From NCBI GenBank assembly GCA_009193035.1, contig SWDT01000168.1:167635-231634 (forward strand): DNA of 64,000 nucleotides, in the 5' to 3' direction. Below are positions 10,969 to 22,900 of the stretch, one piece after another; the first letter of the stretch is position 1, and every line of letters begins with the position of its first letter. This stretch comes from Halicephalobus mephisto (lineage: Eukaryota > Nematoda > Chromadorea > Rhabditida > Panagrolaimidae). The notes under the pieces are model-generated. The model worked only from the letters and a program-made list of their open reading frames with translations, searched no databases and was not told where the DNA came from. The translations under genes were made by a program, and so were the position numbers.

Positions 10969-13900
10969 ATGAAAGTCCGAAAATTATTCTTTTTATCTTT
11001 ATTCTGGAGTTTTCTACTGGGTACTGTAAATGGACATTATATCGACGAAGATGACTACGATACAGTAGGTTTTTTAAAAATTATTTTTTAGAAATGTTTT
11101 AAATTAAATTTTTTAAAAAATTATTTTTTTACGGATTTTAAAAATTTAATTTTTTTAAAAATTATTTTTTAGAAATGTTTTAAATTTAATTTTTTTTAAA
11201 AATTATTTTTTTACGGATTTTTAAACTTTAATTTTTTTAAAAATTGTTTTTTTTAGAAATTTTTAAAATTTAATTTTTTAAAAATTATTTTTTTAGAAAT
11301 GTTTTAAATTTAATTTTTTTTTAAATTACTTTTTTAGAAATTTTAAACTTTAATTTTTTTAAAAATTGTTTTTTTTAGAAATTTTTAAAATTTAATTTTT
11401 TCCAAAATTTTTAAACACTTTTTTTAAATTTCTTTAATTTAATTTTTTTTAATTTATTTTTTTTTGGAATTCTTGTAAAAATTTATTTTTTAAAATTATC
11501 TTAAAAAATTTTAAAATTATTTTTTTTAAAACTTTCTAAAAAGTTTATTTTTTAAATTTTTTGTGAAATTTATTTTTTTTTTAATTTTAACTTTTTTGAA
11601 AAGTTTGTTTTTTAATTTTTTTAAGTTTATTTATTTAAATTTAATTAATTTAGGTGATGTCAAGGGTGAGAGGCAAGAGATCAGCCGAGAGGACGAGTCG
11701 ATCAAAGTCAAAACAACATTTTGTTGTTGAAAATTTGAAAAAACCAGAAGACGAAACGGAAAAACCGGCATATAACAGCACTTGTGCCGGAAACAACGAC
11801 ACTTTGGCCAAGGTAAAAAATAAAAAATTAGAATTTTAATAATTTTAAAAACATTTTTTTTGCTTTTTCAGAATTTTCCAATTGAGATAAATTTTCGAAA
11901 TTTTATTTTTAATTAAAATTAAAATATGTAAATTTTAAAAATAACTTTAAAAACACTTTTTTAAAAATAATTTTAAAAATACCTTTTTTAAAAATAATTT
12001 TAAAAACATTTTTTTTGCTTTTTCAGAATTTTCCAATTGAGATAAATTTTCGAAATTTTATTTTTAATTAAAATTAAAATATGTAAATTTTAAAAATACT
12101 TTTTTTAAAAATAACTTTAAAAACACTTTTTTTAAAAATAATTTTAAAAATACTTTTTTTGCTTTTTTGAAATTTTATTTTTATTTTAAATTAAAATATG
12201 TAAGTTTTAAAAATACCTTTTTTAAAAATAATTTTAAAAACATTTTTTTTGCTTTTTTGAAATTTTCCGATTGAGACCAAAAAGTACAAAATTTCGTGTT
12301 TAAGTGCATTTAGAAATTTTCAGAAACGTCTATTAGATTCCAGAAATAATTAAAAAAGAACTTCACAAAATTAAAAGTTTTCTAATCCTTCTGAAAAAAA
12401 CAAAATTTCGTAATTTTTTTATTTTTGAAAAATCCAAATTTTTTTTAATTTAAAAAAATTTCCCAAATTTAAATAATTTCATTTTTTAATATTTAATAAT
12501 TTTTGTTTTTTTTAAATTTAAATAATTTTTATTTTTTTTAAAATTTAGATAATTTTTATTTTTTTTAAAATTTAAATAATTTTTATTTTTTTTTATTGAA
12601 TATATTTTGAAATTATTAAAATTTAAAAATCCCAAAAATTTTGCAGGGTGTTCTTGAAAACGTTATGTCCAATTATGACCGCAGATCAGTGCCGAACGGA
12701 GCCGGGGTGGATGTGAAAGTGGACCTGATCATCCAGGCCATGTCCAGTATCTCCGAAAACGCGGCTTCCTTCACCGCAGATGTCCTCTTCAGCCAGATCT
12801 GGAACGATCCCGGAATGGCCTTCGACAATTTCACCGGGTATGATTTTTATTATTTTGATCAATTTTATGGAAATTTCGAAATTTAAATACGCAGATTGCC
12901 CGCAACATTGCGGCAAATCGATCAGGATATTTTTTCATACTTTTTTGAAAATTTCGAAATCGAAAAAAATTGAATTTTAGACATATTAATTCTGCGATTT
13001 TTTTAGTATATCGTCTACTTAAATCTCTGGAGATTTCAAAATCAGATTTAAATCCGCAATTTGCCCGCAACAGTGCGGCAAAGCGGCAATGTTTTTTGAT
13101 TAATTTAAAATTACTTTTTTTAAAATTTTTTTAAAAATTATTTTTTAAAATTATTTTTTTTTAAATAAATTTGAAATTGTGGAATGTGCTGGTCGATTTG
13201 CAGATTTTATTTGAATTTTGAAATTTCCAAAGATGCAAGTAAAAAAATCCTAGCTTGTTCTAACGTTGCATGCAAACTGCAGATTTAAACTTAATTTTGA
13301 AATTCATGAATGTAGGTAAAGAACGTTCTACTTAAGTTTCTTAAATACTGCATGCAATATGCAAATTTTCTTTTGATTTCGAAATTTTAAAAATGTATTT
13401 GAAATACATGTTGCTCGATTTTTTAAATGTTGCGTGCAATATGCAAATTTCACTTTTATTTTGGAAATTATGAATGTAGGTAAATAACATACTATTCAAT
13501 CTACCTCAATGTTACGTACGATATGTTAATTTTCCTTCGATTTCGAAATTTTAAAAGTGTATTTGAAATACATGTTGCTCGATTTTTTTAATGTTGCGTG
13601 CAATATGCAAATTGCCTTTTTATTTTAGAAGTTACGAATGTAGGTAAATAACATACTATTCAATCTACCTCAATGTTACGTACGATATGTTAATTTCCCT
13701 TCGATTTCGAAATTTTAAAAATGTAGTTGTAAAGCATCCGACCTGCTGCAATGTTGCACGCAAGTTGCAAGTTTTATTTTGTTGTTGACCTCTTTATAGT
13801 TTTCGGTACTGTCCTAAAAGCTTCCTGAAGTCCTCCGTTTTGCATTTGAAGTAGGACTTGATTGATTTGGCAAATTGCCAAGTACTTTTTGATGTCAGTT

Positions 13901-16900
13901 TTTTCCTTTCTGAAATTGTGTTAACGGACACGTACGAAAAAAAGGAAATGTGATTTTAGAAAAAAAATGATGAAATTTTAGATGTCTACCAAATTTGACC
14001 CTTTCTCACAGGGCCATCGATGACATATGGCTTCCGAACGTTTGTTTTCAAAATAGCAAATCCACGGCAATCCATGCGAGTCCTACCCCGAATATCTTTC
14101 TTTTGGTTTATCCCAACGGGACCATTTGGGTCAACTACAGAGTCAAGGTAGGTTGGGGTTCTTCGGTTCTGGGAAGAATACCCGGAAATGAACATTATCC
14201 AAAAAACAGCTCCAATGAAAATTTGTATAGTGTCTATTTTTGATTAAAATCACGATATTTTAGTCACTATCCAAAAATCAGCTTAAATGAAAATTTAGAT
14301 AGTGTCTATTTTTATTAGAGCTTGAACTTTGCAGTTACTGTCCATTTTTTGGTGCTTTTTTAATCACTATCTTCAATCTTCATTGAACCTCTCGAAATCA
14401 CTGTCCAAAATCAGCTCCAATAAAAATCTGAATAGTGTCTATGTTTTGACTCAAATTAGATCTTTCCAGTCACTATCCAAAAAACAGCTCTAATGAAATT
14501 TGGATAGTGTTAATTTTTTATTAGAGCTTGAACTTTGCAGTCACTATTCATTTTTTGGTGCTTTTTTAATCACTATCTTCAATCTTCATTGAACCTCTCG
14601 AAATCACTTTCCAAAAACAACTCCAGTAAAATTTAGTATCCATTTTTGGTTAAAATTTCATCTTTTCAATCACTATCCTTAACTTTTATTAAACTTGTCG
14701 AAATCACTATCCGAATTTTTAAAAGTTGTTTTTGAATAGTGACTGGAAAATTTAAATTTTAGTTAAAAATAGACACTATTCAGATTTTCACTGGAGCTGA
14801 TTTTGGATAGTGACTGGAAAGATCACATTTGAATTGAAACTAGACACTATCCAATTTCTATTAGTTGTTTTTGAAGTGACTTGAACAGCTCCAATGAGTA
14901 TTAAGGATAGTGACTGAAAAGATGAAATTTTAATCAAAAATAGACACTATCCAAATTTCATTGGAGCTGATTTCGGATAGTGACGGAATTCATTAAAAAT
15001 TCTAAAATGACGCCTAAACCTCTTAAAATTACTATTTTAAATTCACTGGTTTACTTCATACAAAACCTCCCCAAATGCCCTAAGGCGATTTCTGATTTCT
15101 TTCCGCCCGTTTGACCGCTTAACCCTCGAAAAAAATGTTAATTAAAATCTTCACGAAGAACAATCGAAGGACTTCTTGCTGAAAAATCCCACGTCTGGCT
15201 TAATTTTGCAAGGATTTCCAAAGACACTTGTTTCAATTTTTCACTCAACCGAATCCGGGGAAAATTGAATCTTAAAAAAGTTCATCGGCCGTAAATTTAG
15301 CATTATTCAAACTTTCAACTTTTTTTGACATCTTGACAGTGAATTCCTAAAGTTGCAAAATTAGAAAACTTAAAAAAAATAAAATTAAAAAACTTTTAAA
15401 AAAATAAAATTTAAAAATTAAAAAAAAATAAAGTTAAAAAACTTTAAAAAAAAATAAAATTAGAAAACTTTTAAAAAAAGATAAAATTTAAAATTTAAAA
15501 AAAAAATAAAATTAGAAAACTTAAAAAAAGATAAAATTTAAAATTTAAAAAAAATAAAATTTAAAAACTTTAAAAAAATAAAGTTAAAAAACTTTAAAAA
15601 AAATAAAATTAGAAAACTTTTAAAAAAAGATAAAATTAAAAATTTAAAAAAAAAATAAAATTAGAAAACTTAAAAAAAGATAAAATTTAAAATTTAAAAA
15701 AAAATAAAATTTAAAAACTTTAAAAAAATAAAATTAGAAAACTTAAAAAAAATAAAATTAAATAAAACATTAAAGATTAAAATTTCGAATTTTAAAAATG
15801 TTTTTATTGAAATTTATTTTTTAGGGATGTTCAAAAAAATAAAAAATAGAATTATAAATTTCGGATTTTTTGATGAAAGTTTTTTGTGAAATTTATTTTT
15901 CTTGAATGTTGAAAAAATTAGAAAATTTAAAAAATCAGAAAGTATAAAATTATCGAAAGTTTCGAAACTTCTGAAGTAGAAGCTCTTTGTGAAATTAACA
16001 TTTTTTAGAATATTAAAGAAATTTAAAATTAGAAAATTTAAAAAAATATAAAATTACCGAAAATTTCGAAATTTTGCAGGTAGAAGTCCTTTGTGAAATA
16101 GACATTTTTTAGAATATTAAAAAAGTTTAAAATTCGAAAATTTAAAGAATAAAAAAATTTAAAATTATTGAAATTTTCGAAATTTTGCAGGTAGAAGTCC
16201 TTTGTGAAATCGACATGTCTTTCAGAAAATTAAAAAATTCAAAAAGTTTAAAATTAGAAAATTCAAAAAATAAAAAAATAAAAAATTTAAAATTACCGAA
16301 AATTCCGAAATTTTGCAGGTAGAAGTCCTTTGTGAAATCGACATGTCTTTCAGAAAATTTAAAAATTTAAAAAGTTTAAAATTTAAAAATTCGAAAAATT
16401 TAAAAATCAAAAATTTAAAATTTTCGAAATTTTGCAGGTAGAAGCCCCTTGTGAAATCGACATGTCTCCTTTTCCCCTGGACGTCCAGAGATGTGAAATG
16501 ACCTTCGAATCGTACTCCTTCAATGTGGGCAAAGTGAGGCTGGACTGGTTCGAGACGGGGGTGATCCTCGATATCCAGCAAGGCAAGCTCCCGGATTTCG
16601 AACTGGTCAGATACACCTGGGAAAAAAGTCAATTTTACTACCCTGCAGGTCAGTGGGATCAGCTGAAGGCGACTTTCTACTTCAGAAGGACCTTCGGGTA
16701 CTACATCCTCCAGCTCTACTTGCCGACTTATTTATCCGTCTGTATCAGCTGGATCGCCTTCTGGTTGGACTCCAAATGTCTTCCAGGAAGAATAACCTTG
16801 TCCATCTCCGCTCTTATGGCCCTGACTTTCCAGTACGGTAACGTCGTCAGATCGTTGCCTAAGGTCAGCTACGTCAAGGCCCTCGACGTCCACGTCTTCG

Positions 16901-18404
16901 CCTGCATGGTTAGTTATTAATTTTATTTTTCAAATTACAGTAATCTTCAGGGTTTTATATTTTTCTCCCTAGTTGAATTAGCCGTCGTTGGACACGTCGA
17001 CAAACTGGCCATGAAAGAAAAGAAAAAACACGAAGAAAGGGTCGAGGAGGTCAGGAGGAAGAAATCCACCAGAGCTGAGTTGCTCAACAATTACGGTAAA
17101 TTCGACAACAAGTAAGTTTTAATTTGTTTAAAAATAATTTTTAAAAATTTTTAGAAAATTTTAAATTAAAATTTTTTTTTAAATTCCAAAATAAAATTAA
17201 TCTTAAAAAATTTCCTAAAAATTAATTTTATTTGAAATTAAATTTTTTGTTTTTTGTTTGAAATTTATTTTTTTATTTTTTTGATTAAAATTAAATTTTG
17301 AATTTTCTAATTTTTTTTATTAAAATTAGATTTTTTATTTTTTTTTATTAAAATTAAATTTTTTTATTTTTTTTTTATTAAAATTAAATTTTTTTATTTT
17401 TTATTTTTTTTTATTAAAATTAGATTTTTTATTTTTTATTTTTTTTTTATTAAAATTAAATTTTTTTATTTTTTATTTTTTTTTATTAAAATTAAATTTT
17501 TATTTTCTAGTTTTGACAGGACCACTTCGTTGGGAGATCCTCCAATGGATATCAGACTTAATTCCACCGCGGCATTTACAGTGCCCGCGGCTGTGGGCCT
17601 GAAAAGACGGTCTCTTTCGGCGGCGAGACTGACCTTGAATGAAACTGCGATGAGAAGATTCCAGAAGAACCGGTACTACCACCACCCTAAGTTCCTCAAA
17701 TGGAAGCAGCTGGAGTGGACGGGGGAGAAGGTCGACAAACTCTGTCAGATCGCCTTCCCGTCCAGCTTCATCTGCTTCAATTTCTTCTACTGGTAAGTAT
17801 ACTGTAGTTTTATTCTTCATTTTATGGAAAATTCCACAATCTAGTGGAGGATTCTAGAATCTAAAAATTTCACGAAGCCTCAGAATTTTAAGAATTTTAG
17901 GATTTTAGAAATTTCAGAATTTCTAGAATTTTAAGAATTTTAGGATTTTAGAAATTTTAGGATTTTAGAAATTTTAGAATTTTAGAAATTTTAGGATTTT
18001 AAAAATTTTAGGATTTTAAAAATTTTAGGATTTTAAAGATTTTAAAGATTTTTAAAATTTTAAAGATTTTTGGAATTAAGATCCGAAAATTCAGATTTTG
18101 GAAGATTCTAGGAAATTTTTATAGTAATTCAATTTTAAATTTTTTTAAAATTTCTATGATAATTTCATTTTTTAAAGTAACTTTATTTTTTTATTTTTAA
18201 AAGAATTTTATTTTTTTTTATTTTTAAGAAAATTTAAATTTTTTTATTTTAAAAGAATTTTATTTTTTTAATTTGAAAGAATTTTATTTTTTAATTTTTA
18301 AAAGAATTTTATTTTTTAGGCTATATTACACGATGGAAAGTACGAAGCAATACCAAAGATTGCTCAGCAATGTTCAGTTGACTGGATCCTATTCTCCTCA
18401 TTGA
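10969..18404 (+). CDS. Cys-loop ligand-gated ion channel subunit (lgc-type)
   Basis: Eight exons: 10969-11064, 11654-11812, 12647-12837, 14012-14147, 16438-16908, 16951-17111, 17511-17792 and 18320-18404, all joined in phase to 526 aa. A signal peptide (MKVRKLFFLSLFWSFLLG) is followed by the extracellular ligand-binding domain with WNDPGMAFDNFTG and IDDIWLPNVCF. The Cys-loop is C199-C213 (CEIDMSPFPLDVQRC). M1 is near 280-304, M2 near 310-331 (PGRITLSISALMALTFQYGN), M3 near 343-365, then a basic M3-M4 loop and M4 close to the C-terminus. The usual anion-selectivity motif PAR before M2 is replaced by PGR, and no second disulphide pair was noticed; ligand and ion selectivity are therefore unassigned. 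It belongs with the divergent nematode LGC channels. The introns are unusually repeat-rich. Confidence 0.9.
11065..11653. repeat. T-rich low-complexity intron 1 of the channel gene
   Basis: Repeating words of the form TTAATTTTTTTAAAAATTATT with small changes fill the whole intron. Nothing else is seen. Confidence 0.6.
11813..12646. repeat. Intron 2 of the channel gene, ~125-150-bp tandem units
   Basis: A unit with TTTTTGCTTTTTCAGAATTT followed by TCCAATTGAGATAAATTTTC occurs at about 11858 and 12008; diverged partial copies lie at about 12160 and 12250. The first two copies each contain a consensus 3' splice site that the gene model does not use. Confidence 0.7.
12870..13790. repeat. Intron 3 of the channel gene, TTGCGTGCAATATGCAAATT-type repeats
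   Basis: Degenerate units carrying (T)GC-CGCAA-type words near 12895 and 13060 are followed by two ~175-bp tandem units around 13380-13730 (ATGAATGTAGGTAAATAACA; TACGTACGATATGTTAAT). The GCGTGCAATAT core links them to the repeats at 18550 and 28735. Confidence 0.6.
14160..14995. repeat. AGTCACTATCC repeat, cluster A (channel intron 4)
   Basis: Units of ~70-75 bp contain a GGATAGTGACT arm, the opposite arm AGTCACTATCC or AGACACTATCC, and a linker CATTGGAGCTGATTTT. Orientation flips near 14720, so the left half and the right half face each other. Four other clusters occur in the window. Confidence 0.85.
15360..15780. repeat. A-rich tandem repeat in channel intron 4
   Basis: Words such as AAAATAAAATTAGAAAACTT and AAAAGATAAAATTTAAAATT are repeated with a higher-order period of roughly 190 bp; the block at 15420-15590 resembles 15590-15760. 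Confidence 0.65.
15964..16437 (+). repeat. Tandem decoy copies of the exon 5 acceptor and exon 5 start
   Basis: The true exon 5 border is TTTTGCAG|GTAGAAG at 16437/16438. The same border plus about 30 exon-like bases occurs at 16079/16080, 16190/16191 and 16318/16319, and a diverged copy without the GCAG lies at about 15970. Copies 2 to 4 read GTAGAAGTCCTTTGTGAAAT, against GTAGAAGCCCCTTGTGAAAT in the real exon, and still encode V-E-x-x-C-E-I/D. Spacing is 111-128 bp. They arose by duplication of the acceptor region. Confidence 0.85.
17840..18310. repeat. Low-complexity intron 7 of the channel gene
   Basis: 17880-18070 repeats TTTTAGGATTTTAGAAATTT words; the rest is T-rich. Intron 6 (17112-17510) is likewise T-rich with TTTTTATTAAAATTAAATTT units. 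Confidence 0.6.
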
Positions 18405-19934
18405 AATTACGGGTTCTCATAATTGAATATTACTGTAATATTGCTGATAAATACTGTATTTAAAAGTTTTATTTTATTTACAATCCTTGCCACGGGTCAA
18501 GTGAGATCGATGCAAATCAATTTTAAAAATTAAAAAACATCTATGTCGAGGTCTATGAAGTAGTCGACATCAAAATCAAAGTTGCAGATTGCACGCAACA
18601 TTTGAGCAGATCGGTCAACATTAAAGTCAAAGTTGCAGATTGCGCGCAACAATTAGGTAGAAAAATTGCATTTTTATATTTACATTTATGACGCTTTTGA
18701 TACAAAAATCAAATCTGCAGGTTGCACGCAATATTGAAGCAGATCGATCAATATAAAAATAAAAATAAAAATCTGCAGGTTGCGTGCAATATTGAAGCAG
18801 ATTGGTTGATATCCAAGTCGAAATCAAATCTGCAGGTTGCACGCAATATTGAAGCAGATCGATCAATATAAAAATAAAAATAAAAAAATTTGCACGTTGC
18901 ATGCAATATTGAAGCAGATTGGTTGATACCCAAGTCGAAATCAAATCTGCAGGTTGCGTGCAATATTGAAGCACATTGATCAATATAAAAATTAAAATAA
19001 AAAAATTTGCACGTTGCATGCAATATTGAAGCACATTGATCAATATAAAAATTAAAATAAAAAAATTTGCACGTTGCATGCAATATTGAAGCAGATCGAT
19101 TAATATAAAAATAAAAATAAAAAAATCTGCAGGTTGCGTGCGACTTTCATGCATGTTGGTGTACCCGATTGTTGTGCAAAAATTCAATTAGATTCTGACG
19201 TCGACTTCTTTATGAACTTCGCCATTGGCTGTTTAATTTTGGTCCTGACACGAATGATGATTTTAATTATTTTAAAATTATTTTCGAATATTTTTAAAAA
19301 TGTAAAAAATAAAAAATTTATTTTTCTTGTTGAGACCATTATTGAATAATTTTGTTTTTTTTCAATAACATTTTCGAAATTTTCCAACTTTGGCCTCGAC
19401 AATGGTCTTCATTGTTTTAAAGTTGTTTTTAACGATTTTTGGACACTTTATCGAGTGTTTTCAAATTTTTCGTAAATATTAAAAAATAAAAAACAGAAAA
19501 TTTATCGAAAAAATTCATTTTTCTTTTCGGGACCAATTTTGAAGGAAATTAAAATTTAAAAAAATATAATTATTAAAAAATTTTTAAAAAATATAATTAT
19601 TAAAATTTTTAAAAAATATAACTATTAAAAATTTTAAAAAATATAATTATTAAAATCTTTTAAAAAATATAACTATTAAAAATTTTTAAAATATAACTAT
19701 TAAAAATTTTTAAAATATAATTATTAAAATTTTTAAAAAATATAATTATTGAAAAATTAACTTCTTCAAATTTGGTCTTGACACGAATAATTTCCCAAAA
19801 TTCTTTACAATTTTTAGATTTTTAAAAATCGAAATTTTTTTAGAAATTTTTAAAAATATTCGAAAAATTAAAAAAAATTAAATTCATCATTCTCTTCGGG
19901 ACCAAGACTAGACAACTTGATGGATTTTCTACTT
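18405..19934. repeat. Intergenic repeats, including GCAGGTTGCGTGCAATATTG units
   Basis: Between two convergent genes. 18550-19150 holds about nine ~60-bp units with a GCAGGTTGCRTGCAATATTG core, then AAGCAGATYGATCAATATAA and A-rich spacers. 19230-19550 carries decayed GGTCCTGACACGAA words. 19550-19760 is a run of AAAATATAATTATTAAAATT. Open frames seen in the first block are repeat artefacts. Confidence 0.75.
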
Positions 19935-22900
19935 TTACAGTAATTGAGCAACCAGGCTTAAAAAAACCAAAAATGAAACAGTGGACCTCATGGAGGTACT
20001 GTAAGGACTGGCTTCGGATTCAAAAATGGACCAATCGTAATCCTTAGTTTTCAGTTTTCCAAAATGACATTTTTCTTTTTTAAGTCCTCCGATCTTCCTC
20101 CCGAGGGCAGTGAAGGCCTCAACGAGGGGTTCCTCGAGGACACAAAGGTCACCGTAGACCTTGTCTGGCTTCAAACTGGAGAACTTGAGGTCGAGGTCAG
20201 CGGGGGAATCGAGGTAGAAAATTTCAGCAGCAGGAATCGCCGTTTTTCCGTTCCTCAGGGTAAATGTCAATCTGAAAAATTTTTAAAATAAGAAAATCCT
20301 CAAAAATAAAAAAAATAAAAATAAAATTTTAAAAAACTTTAAAAAAATAAAAATTTTAAAAATAAAAAAAATAAAAATAAAAATTTAAAAATTTAAAAAT
20401 GTTTGAAAAAAAATAAAAATTTAAAAATAAAGTTATTTTTTAAAAATTTTTAAATAAAAATGTTTTGAAATTTTTTAGTATTTTAAAAATAAGAAAAATT
20501 TTAAAAATAAATAAATTTTAAATGGATACCGAAGAGATAAAAGTGGATTTCGTCGATTTTTGTACTTTTTTAATTTTTAAAATAATAAAATTTTTCGAAA
20601 TTTTTTAGAGTCCAGAAGATTCTGATAAGATAAAATAAAAGAGGGCCAGTAATTGAGCTTGAAGGGACTTTCCAAATCCGCAGGTATCCGGAAGTTCTGG
20701 CAAATTGCTGGATGTGGCGAAGACAGGTTTGCCACCTTGACCCCTAGGGTCAACTTCGACTTTGAACTCTAACTTTAACTATTAACTTTGACTATTAACT
20801 TCGACTTTGAACTCTAACTTTAACTATTAACTTTGACTATTAACTTCGACTTTGAACTCTAACCATTAACTATTAACTATTAACTTTAACTATTAACTTC
20901 GACTTTGAACTTTAATTTTTAACTTCGACTTTGAACTTTAATTATCAATTTTGACTTTGACCTCAAACTTTAACTATTAACTTTGACTTTGAACTTTAAT
21001 TTTCAACTTTGACTTTGAACTCTAACTATTAACTATTAACTTTGGCCTCAAACTTTAACTATTAACTTCGACTTTGAATTTTAATTATCAACTTTGATCT
21101 TGAATTCTGTCAAATTTGATAAAAAAAAAGTGAAGCCCAGAAATCTACTATATAATTTTACTTACCTTCTTTCGAAATCTCCAGTACTTTTGACAGCGAA
21201 GGCCAGAGATTGAGAAGTAACATCAATCAATTCCAGACCTTCTACAGTACTGTCAATTTTCTTGGCAGAGAAATCAAGAGTCCGATGAAATTCACAATCA
21301 GTTCCGGTGGTTTCATTTTGTCTGTTAAAATTTTCAAATTCGACACAGAGATAATGCCAAGAATGAGGAGCTAATCCGCTTATATGGATCTGTTTTCCAC
21401 TCAACGGAGAATCAGCATAAATTGTAGATGTTACTGTAAGTCCATCCTTGGATTCTAAAGGCACAGCAGTCAAGTAAAGAGTCGGCAACAAAGTAGGTAA
21501 CAGATGGGTTTCTATGAATTCGTCGTTCAAAATGACCCTGAATCCGTCGTGAGTCGGATCGACGGCACTTATTGCTCTAAAAATTTAATTTTTACAAAAA
21601 ATAAAATGTTTTTCCAGAAGGTTACTGTATTATTTATGTAATTTCCTAATATTTATGAAGTTTTTAATGTGACTGTTAACCCTCAAGGGCATGTACACAA
21701 AAAAGCGTAACTTTTGGGTCAGTAAAAAGTGGAAATCGTCACTATTAAGTTTCAATTTCCGTCATAAATGCCGAATATTCATCGAAAATGTAACGATTAC
21801 GTCACATTTCACAATTGTTGCAGGTCGAAGTTACGCTTTTTTGTGTATAGAGGATTCTGTACTTCATATGACCCTACTGTAGTACTGGGATAGGAACTAT
21901 ATTGGAAAAGGGGCATCCGAAGAGATAGTCTGAATATCTGGGACTGTAGAATATTGTAAGACGTAAATGTGATCCTCGGTTGTCTTGTGTGGGGATGTAT
22001 AATTGCCGTCTGTGTCTTATTGTGCTAGTTAAGTGTTGGAACAGAAATATATAGAAAGAGAGTACCCAAGCAGACAGCTTGAATATTAGGAATTGTAGAA
22101 TACTGTAAAACGTAAATGTGATCCTCGGTTGTCTTGTGTGAGGATGTATAATTGCTTTCTGTGAACGGAAAAAATATAAGAGAAAGAAATATAAGGTATG
22201 AGATAAATCACTAATTATGTGTGGAAATCGGCTTTTGGGATTGACTTTAGGCATCTAAGCCATGGTGATAACAACACTATGCAAAGTTTTGAGATACCAT
22301 AATTGGTTTAATATTTTTTTCCATCTTATATTTTTCCATCTTATATTTTTCCATTTTATATTTTTTCCATTTTATATTTTTCCATTTTATATTTTTTCCT
22401 ACTGCCTTGTTGTCTGTGTCTTATTGTTGAATCAAGATCATTAATATACTTCCTTGTTTCTATCCTAATATGCAGAAATCCTCAAATCCCTCTAGAAAAA
22501 ATACATTTCCAAAATATTGATTATAAAATGAATGTCATGTAGGCTACTTTGGTTTCTAAAAAGTTCTAAAGCTTCGTGTCAGGACCATTTCACAATAAAG
22601 TTCATTTTTAAATTTTAATCTAATCTTAAATAAACTTTTTTACAAAATTATTCGACACGAATTTTCAGGAAATTATTAATTTTAAACTTTCGTGTCAGGA
22701 CTATTTCCTAATAAAATTCATTTTTAATTTTTTATAATAAAGTGATTTTAACTCGATTTTTCTAATAAAATGGTCCTGACACGAATTTTCAAAAAATTAC
22801 TAATTTTAAACTTGTGTATCAGGACCATTTCGTAATGAAATTCATTTTTAATTTTTTATAATAAAGTGATTTTAGCTCGATTTTTCTAATAAAATGGTCC

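Noticed and set aside
16222..16632. Minus-strand frames opposite channel exon 5
   Set aside because: They overlap a well-supported Cys-loop exon and have no domain of their own.
18627..19187. 186- and 111-codon minus-strand frames
   Set aside because: They follow the ~60-bp GCAGGTTGCGTGCAATATTG repeat; the peptide repeats with the DNA unit and has no gene context.
20740..21115. Interstitial telomere repeat
   Set aside because: Nematode telomeres are TTAGGC; this array is AACTTT/GACTTT and does not match.
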